From Dendrobium chrysotoxum (lineage: Eukaryota > Streptophyta > Magnoliopsida > Asparagales > Orchidaceae): a stretch of 64,000 nt of DNA. How positions within the stretch are numbered: position 1 is the first letter of the stretch; every line of letters starts with the position of its first letter. The position numbers and the translations under genes were made by a program. The stretch lies in NCBI GenBank assembly GCA_019925795.1, contig CM034304.1:14748720-14812719 (forward strand), read 5' to 3'. Positions 1-10,149 of this stretch are shown here, piece by piece. Under the pieces are notes generated by a model. It was not told the origin of the DNA. It saw nothing but the letters and a program-made list of their open reading frames with translations, and made no database searches.

Positions 1-280
1 ATGAGTAGATTAGAGTGAGAAGGAAGGAGAATTGGGTAGAATCAAAGAGAGGCATTACTACAAAATGGAGATTTTCCTACAGCAGAATGCGGGAGGGAGT
101 GATTTTAGATGCGGCAAACCTATAGTAGGCTTCTTCATTTTGCCCACTCAAAAAATTATCATCCCAGTCCCTCCTAGAGGAAGCCCCTCTAGATTGACGC
201 ACTCTTTTTCAACTTCCAGACATCTCTATTCTATGCTCTAAAGGGTTTGAAGTGAGGATGGAATGAAAGAAAATGACCCT

Positions 281-290
281 CCCTTTTATA
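281..290 (-). promoter_or_regulatory. Candidate TATA box of the LTR
   Basis: On the minus strand the sequence reads TATAAAAGGG, about 14 bp downstream of the last palindrome of the array. The related LTR at 60807-62431 has a similar CTATAAAAGG motif in the same relative place (about 61746), which supports a retrotransposon promoter. No transcript evidence is available. Confidence 0.45.
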
Positions 291-303
291 GAAAATCTGA
301 TCA

Positions 304-697
304 ATCGTACTGTACGAAATAATTTCGTACAATATGAAATTATTTTCATCCGAGATGAATAAAAGTTCATCCGGGACGAACAAAAGCTATCAAAATGAAA
401 TGGTTTTTCTTAAACTGCTCGTCCCGAGATCCTTTCGTACATGTTTTTTGACTTCCTGATCGTACAGACGATGACGTATTCGTCCGGGACGATGAAAAAA
501 TTAAAGGTCATTCAGGCGACGGTTAGATTCGTCCCTTATACGAAATGACATATGGATCGTACAAATGAATGATGTATTCGTACGTACGATCATCAATAAT
601 AACTGACACTAACCGTGATTCCTCCCAATTCGTACAGACAAAGTTCATGTACTATGATGTAATCGTACAGTACGATAAGGTAATCGAACAGTATGAA
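304..697. repeat. Array of 15-bp imperfect palindromes in LTR U3
   Basis: Odd palindromes of the form WTCRTMC-N-GKAYGAW start at 304, 324, 345, 366, 459, 479, 556, 577, 662 and 683. The starts 324/345/366, 556/577 and 662/683 are exactly 21 bp apart; 304/324 and 459/479 are 20 bp apart (the 459 copy has lost one base). Cores vary between CGTAC and CGTCC/CATCC types. The geometry matches the arrays at 6633-7170 and 61051-61703. Confidence 0.75.
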
Positions 698-974
698 TAG
701 ACAACCTGATAAATATTCGTCTCTCCAATCTTACATTATTTCTAACACTCAAATACAGGAACAAACCAACCAAAAAAAATTAAAAAAAATTATTTTCTTT
801 TTTTAATACAATATAAAATACCAATAAAATATAAAACACTAGAAAATAAAACACTTACAATGAGCATACCAACAAATACATATAAACACACATTTACAGA
901 ATTTTTAATTAAGCATTTAAATCAATCACACCTAGCCTTATCCTTAACATGCTAAAAGTGTCAAAAGCTAAGGA
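698..974 (-). other. Non-coding stretch between copia pol and LTR-like sequence
   Basis: AT-rich sequence following the polyprotein stop after the RNase H. There is no open frame and no clear polypurine tract or LTR start. It probably represents the 3' untranslated part of the copia element joined to damaged LTR sequence. Confidence 0.4.
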
Positions 975-1300
975 TTATGTGAAAATATCTGCAAGCTGAT
1001 CTTTAGTAGCGACATAATGTAGTTCAATTTCTCTTTTCGCTACATGATCTCTTATAAAATGATGCCTTATATCAATATGCTTGGTTCTAGAATGTTGAAT
1101 AGGATTCTTTGAAATAAAAATGGCACTGGTGTTATCACAAAAGATTGGAATGGTGTCAATTGAAAATCCTAAGTCACTCAATTGTTGCTTCAACCAAAGC
1201 ACCTGTGCTACACAACTCGCTAAGGCAATATATTCTACTTCAGCTGTAGAAAGTGCTACTGAATTTTATTTTTTATTGGACCAAGATACTAATAAATTTT
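975..1300 (-). pseudogene. Copia RNase H segment (3' end of pol)
   Basis: The end of the polyprotein shows LWLKQQLSDLGF, IFCDNTSAIFISKNP and TKHIDIRHHFIRD, the signature of Ty1/copia RNase H, and closes with DQLADIFT followed by a TAA stop at 974-972. Upstream of 1202 the frame is disturbed, but VAEYIAL-like residues continue in another frame. Confidence 0.88.
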
Positions 1301-1439
1301 AAATGAATTGATATGTCCCAGAAGTACCTTTCCTATCCACCTTATAGCCTGCAAAATCAAAATCTGAGTATCCAATAATATCAAAAGAAGAACTATTCTT
1401 AGGATACCAAATCCCTAAATTTTGAGTTCCCAGAAGATA

Positions 1440-2300
1440 TCTCAAATCCTTTTCACTGCTGTCAAATGTGATTCATTTGGATCATCTTGGAATCTAACAC
1501 ATAAGAAAATACTAAACATGATGTCAGGTCTGCTAGCAGTCAAATAAAGCAAAGATCTAATTATTCCTCTAAATTTCTTTTGATCAACAGATTTTCCCTT
1601 AGGATCCTTATCTAATAGTACTGAGGAACTCATAAGGAGTAGTTACTGGTTTAGCATTATCCATTTCATACTTTTTGAGAATATCCTTAACATACTTAGA
1701 TTGACAAAGAAAAGTTTCTTCCTCATTTTGCTTTATGCTAAAACCAAGAAAATAATTCAAATCACCCATCAAACTCATTCCAAATTTACTACTTATTGTC
1801 TTTGAAAATTCATCACATAGAGTTTTATCAGTTGATCCAAAAATGATGTCATCCACATATATTTGTATAATGAGTATCTCATTTTCAATTCTTTTTAAAA
1901 ATATAGTGGTATCCACACTTCCTTTAATAAATGATCTTTTTAATAAGAAAGTGCTTAACCTATCATACCATGCTCTAGGTGCCTGTTTTAGTCCATATAA
2001 TTCCTTTTTTAATTTGAAAATATGATTAGGATATTTAGAATTTTCAAAACCTGGAGGTTACTCAACATAAACATCCTCTTCTATCACCCCATTCAGAAAG
2101 ACACTCTTAATATTCATTTGATACAATTTAAAATCTTTAAAATATGCAAAGGCTAACAAAACTCTAATTGTTTTAAGTCTTGCTACAGGGGTAAATGTCT
2201 CCGCAAAATCAATTCCTTCAATTTGATTATACCTCTTAGCTACCAATCTAGCCTTATTTCTCACAACAACTCCTAAATCATTCATTTTGTTCTTAAATAC
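1440..2300 (-). pseudogene. Copia reverse transcriptase segment
   Basis: Recognisable RT motifs on the minus strand are NKARLVAKRYNQIEGIDFAE, TPVARLKTIRVLLAFA, ELYGLKQAPRAWYDRL and the catalytic YVDDIIFGST, followed by SLLYLTASRPDIMF near 1530. Open pieces are 2285-2058, 1916-1608 and 1633-1442. A stop follows DVYVE at 2058 and there is a frame change near 1620. The enzyme would copy element RNA into cDNA; this copy is not functional as a single frame. Confidence 0.9.
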
Positions 2301-2608
2301 CCACTTAGTTTCAACTACACTTTGTCTATTGGCCTTTCAATTAGCTCCCAAATATTATTTCTCTTGAATTGATTTAACTCTTCTTGCATGGCCAAAATCT
2401 AAAATTCATCCAAAAGAGCTAGTTCTATATTAGTGGGTTCAATCATTGAAATAAATGCTGAATGATTTACCTCTTTCCTCAAACCATGCCTAGTCCTAAC
2501 TACTTCACTTGGTTCTCCTAAAATTAATTCTTTAGGATGACTTTTAATAAATTTCCATTCTCTAGGCAATTAGTTTTCTTCTTCCTTTTCAACCCTTTCT
2601 TCAACTTT

Positions 2609-3409
2609 TTAATCTTCAAGTTTTTGGGTTACTACCTCAACCTCATCTTCATCCAACTTATACTCTTTACTATCATAAGATTCATCAAAAATAATATATG
2701 TGGTCTCCTCAACTACCAATGTTCTCTTATTAAAAACTCTATAGGATTTTCCAACACTTGAATAACCTAGAAAGATTCCTTCATCAAATTTTGGATCAAA
2801 TTTTCCTAAAAGAATTTTATCATTATTATGAATGAATACTTTACATCCAAAAATATGTAGATGTGAGAGGTTGGGACTCCTACCTTTAAGAAGTTCATAG
2901 GGAGTCTTATTTAATTTAGACCTTATGTACACCCTATTCAACATATAGCAAGCTGTACTAACTGCTTCAGCCCAAAAATATTTTGGAAGTGAATACTCTG
3001 CCAATATGGCCCTAACAGTTTCAACTAATGTCCTGTTCTTCCTTTCTACAACTCCATTCTATTGAGGTGTCCTAGGGGCTGAGAAATTGTGTTTAATTCC
3101 AAGAGATTTGCAAAAATCATTAAATATTTCATTTTTAAATTCTCCCCCATGATCACTTTGGATAGTAACTATTTCAAAGCCTAGTTTCCTCTGAATCAAA
3201 GTAGAAAAATCTCTAAACTCTTCAAATGATTCACTCTTATGATTCAAAAATCTAATCCAGGTGAATCTAGAATAGTCATCCACAATAACATACCTAAATC
3301 TTTTTTCTCCTAGAATTAAGGTACTAACAGGTCCAAATGAATTCATGTGAAGAATTTCTAAGGGCTTACTAGTCCTAACTTCCTTGATTGAATTGAAAGA
3401 GGATCTCAC
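2609..3409 (-). pseudogene. Copia integrase segment
   Basis: The integrase core shows LHMNSFGPV, IVDDYSRFTW, IQSDHGGEFKN and FSAPRTPQ; after a break near 3055 it continues YFWAEAVSTACYMLNR and GKFDPKFDEGIFLGYS. These are the D-D-E core and C-terminal part of Ty1/copia integrase, which inserts the cDNA into the host genome. The first Asp of the core appears as Asn (MNSFGP where MDLFGP is usual). At least one stop separates the two open pieces 3409-3059 and 3004-2609. Confidence 0.88.
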
Positions 3410-4368
3410 TTATTTTCCTAATTGACATGCATCACACAAGTGATCTTTAGTGAAGTCTAATTTGGGTACTCCTCTAACTAGTTGCTTTTGGGTAATTTTT
3501 CTAAGATTTCTCATACTAGTATGACAAAGCCTTCTATGCCATAACCATGATTTATCAGATACAGTTTTTAAACACAGAGCAGTAGAAGGTTTAATAGAAT
3601 TCAAATCTAGCATGTAAACATTATTAATTCTATCACCATTCAAAACAATAGTTCTATTTAGACTAATAACACAACTAGTAGGAAAAAATTTTATATGATA
3701 GCCCTTGTCATACAATTGACTTATACTCAACAGATTGTGTTTCAAACCTTCAACTAATAGCACATTTTCAATCACAAAGTTTTTAGAGTTTTCAATTATA
3801 CTTGTACCTACCACTCTCTTGGTAGTATTATCTCCAAGTGTAACCTTGCCTCCATTCCTGGCTTCCAGCGATATAAATTGATTCGTATCTCCAGTAATAT
3901 GCTTTAAACAGTCGCTGTCCAGGTACCAAATACTCTCACGAGGTCTTATATGAGAGCGTTCTTGTAAAATGATCAAACGTTAGTCTTAGGAATCCAAATA
4001 AGTTTGGGTTCTCCTCTTGACAATTTTAAACCAGATGCATGTGTGATATGCTGTGATTTATGCACCTTAGGTCTCCATACTAAATGTGTTCTATATTTAA
4101 GTGTACAAGTGTGAGAAATATGTCCTAAACTACCATAAGAAAAATACTTTAATCCTTGAAAAGGATTCACCAATCTATTCTTCCTGAAAATTTTCTTCTT
4201 AGATTTTGAACCAGTGGTCTTGTAGTAGGATTCATGAAAATCTTCAAGTCTATGTGGTTCTTTATTTTCTTTGAGTGCTTTTAACTGAACTTTAAGATAA
4301 GCATTAGCACTTTCTAGAATCAAATTGTCATTCTTCAAATCATGCTCTCTAGTATCTGATTCATCCAT
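3410..4368 (-). pseudogene. Copia protease and GAG-pre-integrase segment
   Basis: The protease active-site region near 3920 reads SIWYLDSDCLKHITGD. In working copia elements this is D-S-G, so the glycine is changed to aspartate. Downstream, WLWHRRLCHTSMRNL and CDACQLGK form the His/Cys zinc-binding GAG-pre-integrase domain that precedes the integrase core. Two open pieces (4368-3973 and 3976-3410) overlap in different frames, so a frameshift lies near 3975. Confidence 0.85.
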
Positions 4369-4422
4369 ATAAGTCTTAAAATTATTTTCAAGTTCAGTGT
4401 GAGATGATTTTAAAAGATTATA

Positions 4423-4700
4423 CTATTTGTTTAAATTATCAAACTCATCCAACAAAGTCATGTGATTGCTATCAATTAATGCATGATCTTTCCTAAGGAT
4501 CTCATATTCTTTCTGCAGCTCTAAATAATTCAAATTTAATTTAGCATGCAGTTTTTTTAGTTTCCTATATGTTGTATGTATGCGTTCAGAAATTTCAAAC
4601 AATTCTTCATAACTTAAGTCACATACCACTTCTTGATCTGATTGATCAAGATTATCAACCATTAAGCACAAATTTGTGACTTCCTCTTCTGGTGCAGTTT
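4423..4700 (-). pseudogene. Coiled-coil linker between Gag and protease
   Basis: The peptide at 4671-4423 begins MCLMVDNLDQSDQEVVCDLS and continues with heptad-like Leu/Lys/Glu sequence (KLKKLHAKLNLNYLELQK). The same linker occurs at 63542-63973. Acidic, coiled-coil-rich linkers between zinc knuckle and protease are usual in SIRE-type copia elements. There is no known enzymatic role. Confidence 0.75.
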
Positions 4701-4848
4701 TTGAGGAATCTGAAGCTGAGTCCGCCCAAAATGCTCGTTGAAGTCTCTTTTTACCCCTTCTTTCCTTTGGTTTCTCCTCGGCCTTCTCCTTGCTAGGATT
4801 TCCTTTGAGATTGGGGCAATCTGTCTTTATGTGTCCTGGCTTCCTGCA

Positions 4849-5726
4849 CTAATAGCAAATAACTTCATTAGAATCCTTAACATTCTTTTGAAACTTACCT
4901 TTGTTCCACTGTTGGCGTCTTCTCTGCTTCCTTTTTAGGAAACTTCTAAATTGCCTTGTCATCAAGGAGATATCCTCTTCATCCTCAGGTAGTGACTGAT
5001 CACTTTCAGAATTATCCACCTTCAAATCGATATTCTTCTCCTTTCGCTTCTCACCTGCATCAATCTGTCGTTGAGTCACAGATTGCTTGTAAGTAATTAG
5101 TGATCAAAGAAGATTATCAACATAATAAACATTCAAATCTTTAGATTCTATTATTACAGTGATCTTTGCATCATATACAGTAGGTAAACAACAAAGTATC
5201 TTGTTAACTTTTCTATATTTGTAAACTCCCTACCTAAAGCATGCAATGAAGTGGCTATGTGTGTAAAACGTGTGTACATGTCTGAGATTGATTCATTCGG
5301 TTTCATGCAAAATAGTTCATAGTCATGTAAGAGAATGTTCAATCTAGTTTGCTTCACTTTATTTGTACCTTCATAAGTAATGCAAAGCCTATCCTAAATT
5401 TCCTTTCCTGATTTATATATCGAAACACGCATGTAGTCTTCTGATTTTAAAGCACAAAAGAAGCTATTCAAACACTTAGCATTTAATTGAGCTAGCTCAC
5501 ATTCTTCTACAGTCCATTTGGCAAAAGGTGTTTGAACTCTAATTTCTTCTACAATTCTAGTAGGTTTAGTATAACCTTCCTGTATTAACATCCACATGCG
5601 ATAATCAAGAGATTGTAGAAATATAGACATGTGAGTTTTCCAAAAATCAAATGGGATATTGTCAAACAAAGGTGGTCTAGTGATCGAGTAACCTTCTAAA
5701 GTATTTCTATTTCCAAAATTAGCCAT
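4849..5726 (-). pseudogene. Copia Gag (capsid/nucleocapsid) segment
   Basis: The capsid part contains GYSITRPPLFDNIPFDFW and, later, LNAKCLNSFFCALKSEDYMR, typical of the UBN2-type Gag of copia elements. It packages element RNA into virus-like particles. Open pieces run 5726-5394, 5357-5154 and 5079-4849, so at least two breaks lie inside. The last piece ends in the zinc knuckle, where a stop replaces the residue after CY; on the far side the sequence continues as CRKPGHIKTDC. Compared with the Gag at 62489, residues are conserved but the two copies have separate lesions. Confidence 0.88.
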
Positions 5727-5770
5727 GATCGAATTTTAAAAAGTATTTTAAACAGTGATTTTTAAAATTA

Positions 5771-5782
5771 GCTCTGATACCA
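5771..5782 (-). other. Primer-binding site (tRNA-iMet type) of left copia element
   Basis: On the minus strand TGGTATCAGAGC lies directly inside the 5' LTR. This 12-mer is the usual plant copia primer-binding site complementary to the 3' end of initiator tRNA-Met. It fixes the orientation (minus) and the inner border of the LTR at about 5785. Confidence 0.9.
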
Positions 5783-6189
5783 CTTAAAAGTGTGAATAGG
5801 TTGTTAGTCCTATTGCTCACGTCCCTAGGCTAACCAAGAGGGGGGGGGGGGATGAATTGGTCCTTTAAAAATTTACTCTTGGGATTTTGGAAAATTTTAA
5901 AGCTAATCGTACAGTACGATCTAACTTCATACAGTACGAACAGAATTAATTTTTGCTCTTTCTTTAAACACAGTTATTCAACCACAAAAAAAAAATAAAC
6001 TGCAAAAAAATAAAATGCGAAAAAGTAAACAGTTAACAGAAAATACCAGAATTTATAGTGGTTCGGTCAAACACGACCTACATCCACTCCCTAGAGACTC
6101 CTTCTCTAGGTATTGCACTAAACTCAAGTGACTCTCCTTTTGCCCCCATAGCAAGGCGGAGAAGCCTTTACAAACTCTCTTCCACCAAC

Positions 6190-6335
6190 CCAGTGAGGCA
6201 GAGAACCGTCATCCTTTTTGACACTCCTGCTGAAGGCAGAGAACCAAACGTCCTTTTACACTCTTCAAGTGCGGCAGAGAACCGTCATCCTTTTTCAACC
6301 TCTAAGTGACGGTAGAGAACCAAAATCCTCTCAAA
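6190..6335 (-). repeat. About 42-bp tandem repeats in the LTR leader
   Basis: Four imperfect copies, each containing GGCAGAGAACC (minus strand GGTTCTCTGCC) and a run of T followed by a short variable part, lie downstream of the LTR TATA box. The right-hand relative has three similar units at about 61975-62090 (TTCTCTGCC followed by a GGAAGCAAAAGGAG-like run). Confidence 0.7.
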
Positions 6336-6632
6336 CAAAAACTCTTGCAAAAGTCTCCAGAAAGATAGGAAGATGCTAGAAGAACAAGTAAAGAAATCCT
6401 CACAATTGGATAACCTTGTGAATCCCTTCACAATTTTCTCTTCAAAGATTTCTCAACACTCACTCCCAAATATTCTCCCAATCACTCTCCCTTTCCCTCT
6501 CCAAAAGTATTTTCGCAGAAGGATCTCACTACAAGTCAGTTTAAAAGATTCTTATATACTAAAGGCAAGAAAAACTGTCCAAAAACTGAATTTTTCAAGT
6601 TTCGCGCATCCCGATCGTCCCGTACAATCAAT

Positions 6633-7170
6633 ATTCATACTGTGTGAATAGTTTAAATCATTGAACAATTCGTCTCGTATGATTCAATACGAACCTAAAT
6701 CAGAGTCGTTCGTACCACAAAATATTCTGTACGAATAATATTTCATACTGTACGAATAGTTCAAGAAATGAACGATTCATCCCGTACGAACCAGTACGAA
6801 CCTAATTCAGTGCCCTTCGTACAGCAAAATCTCCTGTACGAATTATATTTCATAATGTATGAATAGTTCAAAAAATGAACGATTCATCCCGTACGAACCA
6901 GTACGAACCCAATTCAGTGCCCTTCGTACAACAAAATCTTCTGTACGAATTATATTTCGTACTATACGAATAGTTCAAAAATGAATGATTCGTCCCGTAC
7001 AAACCAATACGAACTCAATTCAGTGCCCTTCATACAGGAAAACCTCATGTACGAATAGTATTTTATACTGTACGAATGTAACTTAGAAAGAATTTTTTTG
7101 GTATATGGGTTCGATATGGAGGACATATACTACAGATCGTCCCGTACGATATGAAATCGTACTGTACGAT
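6633..7170. repeat. 107-bp tandem repeats carrying paired 15-bp palindromes (LTR U3)
   Basis: Four and a half copies of a repeat start at about 6634, 6742, 6849, 6956 and 7062, giving a period of 106-108 bp. Each boundary holds two odd palindromes of the type TTCGTAC-N-GTACGAA whose 15-bp windows start at 6721/6742, 6828/6849, 6935/6956 and 7041/7062. All four pairs are exactly 21 bp apart. A further pair at 7136/7156 has the ATCGT...ACGAT ends with a 20-bp offset. In the first member of each pair only the right arm is well kept. Further GTACGAA half-sites lie between the pairs. Confidence 0.85.
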
Positions 7171-7477
7171 CAGTTTAAAAAAAATAAGTTTTCAACTCCC
7201 CCATTGTGTGTATGTGCACAACAATCCAACTTACAATCACACTCTCTCAGACTCAAGAAAAAATAAAATTTATAGACTTCATTTACAGTGAATAAATAAA
7301 CTTGAAGTTTTCAACAATATGGAGTGTAAATTTCCTGAAAAATACTTTAGTATACACAACAAAAACTCAAATATTTATTAGGAGATGAATAAAACAAACA
7401 ATAAGCTTTTGTAATCATCAAAACATAAACTTGGATTAGAATTCACTTGAACAACCAGATTTACCCAAATCCTAACA

Positions 7478-9285
7478 ACATCATCTCAGAGCCTCATGAG
7501 CTCAAGCCCAGTAAAACTAGGCTCTGGAACCCTTTGGGCAGAACTCAAGGACGGGGGACCACCGAAGCTAATTTCTCATTCATTCCGGCTGTCGCCAGCT
7601 AGGGGTTGGGTCAAGCTGAGGTGGAAAGGCGTCTAGAGGTCTAGTGAGCTCAAGAGTATGCTCAATTGGGCATGGGGGAGCCCAATTACTGGGAAGAGCT
7701 AGGGTCAAGCCAGGTGGTAGGATTGAGGTGGAAGGTGTATTGGGTCAAGGGGCACCCAATGCAAGTGTCAATTGGGGCTAGTCTAGTTTGAGGTGGGAAA
7801 TAGCTTGGGTCAAAGTGGTTTTGACCACTTTTGGCCAGCCTAGAGGTTGACCCAAGTCAACCTAAGGGTCAGCCTGACTAAGGTAGGTGCTTAAGGTCTA
7901 GGGCAAGCCAATGTAAGTGTTGCATTAGACTGGTGGGGCTAAGGTTAGCAAATGTCTAAACCCATAGTGGTTTTGACCACTTTAGGTTAGCCTAATTCCT
8001 AACCCAAGTTGACCCAAGGGCTGGGTCAACTAGGGAAAGTGTATTGGGTCAAGGGGAACCCAATACCACCATTGGTTTTATCCAATTGGGCTAAGGTTAG
8101 AATTTGGCTCAAGGTGAACCTCTCTTTGGACACTTAAGTGAATCCAAATGGCTAACCCAAGTGGGCCCAAGGCTTGGGTCTTTAAGGGGGGTCTCTTAAG
8201 GACCCAATGGGTCACCCCATGGGTTTAAATGGGTTTGGAGAAGTCTTGGTCAAAGGGTTTGAGAGGGTGGAAGGGTATGGAAGGTTTTGGTCAAACTTAG
8301 TTCATATGGTCAACCAAGTTGACCTAGGGTCAAGGGTTGGATCCATCGATTTCTAATTGATCATATGAACTCAATTGAAGAGGTCCCAAGCCAAGAGGAG
8401 GTCATTTGGTTTGAAATTGATGTTTAAACCCTTAAGGGCCACTTGGTCAACCATGGTTGACTTGGTCAGCCAGGTCAAACCAAAGTGTGGGTTTGGGTCC
8501 AATGTGTTCCTAAAGATATTTATGATCCATTGGGGTAGGTTTTGGAGGTTGATATGGGAAGGCCATATTGAATTTTGGGGAAAAGACTAAAAACCCCCTT
8601 TAAAGGGCATTTTAATTATTTTACCATGGTCAATACTACGTCGAACTGGGTCCAGCAAAGTATAGTTTACTGCTTAACAAGTCATAATAAAGGCCATGGA
8701 TGTGGTTGAGAGGTTTGGGAAGAATCTCAAGTTCAAATTTAATTGAATGGCAAGTCTAGTGGCATAGGTTGTAAATATTTGAAAGCTTTGCAGCCTATGG
8801 AAAAGATTCAATTTTTGGGGGTAAAACTTTCTGATTGAGCTCAATTTTTATTGGTCAGTATTAGAAACATATTTAAACAATATTCAATTGATAGACACTA
8901 AATCAGAGGTCATTTGATTGGGTTTCAGAGTGACAAAAAATTACCCAGAAAGGGTTTCAAGGCCTAGTCCTTAACGCTAAGATTTGGTTTAGAAACTTGG
9001 ATTTGGATTGAATTTTGGACTTGAATGGTTGAGCTTAAATTATCAACATTAATGACAACCAAATGAAGGATTGAGATTGATTGGAGGTGATTTGAAGGTT
9101 GATTAAAAGTTGGTGGAAGGCTGGACTAGAGATTGAATTGAAGGGTGGAATTGAATTTGAATAGACTTGGATCTAGTTTTAACATGGGACCTATATGATT
9201 GAGGGATGGACACCCTCCAATCATTAGGTAACCAAAAAGAAACCCAAGTAGGTCCTAGTGGCCTCATTCAGAAATAAGGTCAATA
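7478..9285 (-). mobile_element. 3' LTR of Tat/Ogre-type gypsy element
   Basis: The segment from about 7710 to 9285 matches 16195-17779 along its length, including GGTGGTAGGATTGAGGTGGA, the repeated GGTTGACCCAAGTCAACC-like phrases and GTGGACACCC near the end. The minus-strand LTR start is taken at 9285, where the right-hand copy reads TGTTGATC. The left border near 7478 adjoins the copia LTR and is uncertain. There are no long open frames. The small open frame at 8375-8590 has no recognisable product. A minus-strand GGGGGTCC run at about 9288-9295 may be the polypurine tract. Confidence 0.75.
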
Positions 9286-10100
9286 AATGGACCCCCAATA
9301 TATATGGTAGAATAAAGTTCTAGTGCATATATTGGCCTTAACTAAATGAAAGGATGGAATTTGAGACTTTAAACCTAAGGAAAGGAAGGACCAAACCTTA
9401 GTAAATTAAATTTGAGGTTGTATTGGGATGGTGCCATGAAGGGCGTTATCCACCACTAGTAGATGATTATGTGGTGGGGTAGAGATATGGCTTACATAGA
9501 GGATTGAAGCTGGATGACTATGTGGTGGGGTTAAATATGCCCAACACAGAGCATCAAGGTTTAATGATCGTATGATGGGGTCAAAATTGGCCCATCATAG
9601 AGGATCAAAGCTGGATGATAGTGTGGTGGGGTCAAAATATGCCTAACACAGAGGGTCGAGGTTGAATGATCGTATGATGGGATCAAGATATGCCCATCAC
9701 AGAGGATCAGATTGAATGGTCATCTGATGGGGTCAAACATGCCCATCATAGAGAATAAGGTTGAATGATCGTATGATGGGGTTAAAATATGCCCATTATA
9801 GAAGATCGGGATTGAATGATCATATGATGGGGTCAATATGCCCATCACAGAGGATTGGGGTTGAATGATCGTATGATGAGGTCAAAATATATCCATCACA
9901 AAAGATTGGGGTTAAATTATCATATAATGGGGTCGAGATATGCCCATTATAGAGGATCAAAACTTAAGGAGAGGCAGCACCTAACCTTACGGGAAAGAGA
10001 GCATGAAGTGATTAATTGATGATCTTGATTTTTTCAAAATTTGCTTTGACAGTGAAAACATGCTCGTCCAAAATTAATTTAGAACATTTAAATATTTTAT
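9286..10100 (-). other. 3' untranslated region of the Tat element
   Basis: This region lies between the pol end (about 10100) and the 3' LTR. It has no reading frame and contains a ten-copy tandem array (9462-9960). Tat/Ogre elements are known to carry hypervariable tandem repeats at this very place, and some have given rise to satellite DNA. Confidence 0.7.
9462..9960. repeat. Ten-copy 50-bp tandem array in Tat 3' UTR
   Basis: Units start at about 9462, 9513, 9563, 9614, 9664, 9714, 9763, 9813, 9863 and 9914 (period 49-51 bp). Each has ATGATYRTRTGRTGGGGT, then a spacer, then ATATGCCCATCACAGAGGAT. Two variants occur: GTGGTGGGG units (9462, 9513, 9614) and GTATGATGGGG units. They alternate at the left end and become uniform to the right, as expected for local unit duplication. 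Confidence 0.9.
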
Positions 10101-10149
10101 TAATTGAGAATTTGAGCAACATCAAGCATAGTATTTCGTATAGAAATGC

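Larger units (their letters stand above)
1..697 (-). mobile_element. LTR-like sequence of a SIRE-like copia element (3' side of the left element)
   Basis: Read on the minus strand, this stretch has the layout of a copia LTR: a field of 15-bp imperfect palindromes (304-697), then a TATA-like box at 281-290, then a transcribed leader running off the window edge. It lies downstream of the RNase H end of the copia polyprotein at 975, where a 3' LTR should be. However, it is not a close copy of the 5' LTR at 5785-7453. Only the palindrome style and general layout are shared, and the usual LTR start seen in the related LTRs is missing. It may be a strongly diverged 3' LTR, a recombinant, or the LTR of a different relative. 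The true end lies outside the window. Confidence 0.55.
975..5726 (-). pseudogene. Gag-Pol polyprotein of a SIRE/Maximus-like Ty1/copia element, broken
   Basis: On the minus strand the order is Gag, CCHC zinc knuckle, coiled-coil region, protease, GAG-pre-integrase, integrase, reverse transcriptase, RNase H, which is the Ty1/copia order. The frame is interrupted many times. The first ATG is 5726-5724 (MANFGNRNT), 45 bp after the tRNA-Met primer site. The zinc knuckle near 4850 has a stop between its first two cysteines, the KEI-W-DRL codon of Gag near 5394 is TAG, and the protease motif reads WYLDSD where the family has DSG. The RT has YVDDIIFGST. The element cannot encode its own proteins. 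The same Gag is found at 62489-63973 on the plus strand. Confidence 0.9.
5785..7453 (-). mobile_element. 5' LTR of left SIRE-like copia element
   Basis: The inner end is set by the primer-binding site. The outer end is put at about 7453, where a minus-strand TGTTCAAG precedes a segment (TTTTGATGATTAC) also found near the start of the LTRs at 46974, 59770 and 60807. The length of about 1.67 kb matches the 1625-bp LTR at 60807. U3 contains the palindromic 107-bp repeats, the TATA-like box is near 6552-6560, and the leader carries 42-bp repeats. The U5 end shares the CCAATTC-C(n)-TCTTGGTTAGCCT motif with the right LTR. Confidence 0.75.

Noticed and set aside
7478..9285. Repeated GGTTGACC/GGTCAACC phrases considered as regulatory W-box array
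   Set aside because: TTGACC occurs throughout both LTRs of the Tat element without fixed spacing and fits general composition of this LTR.
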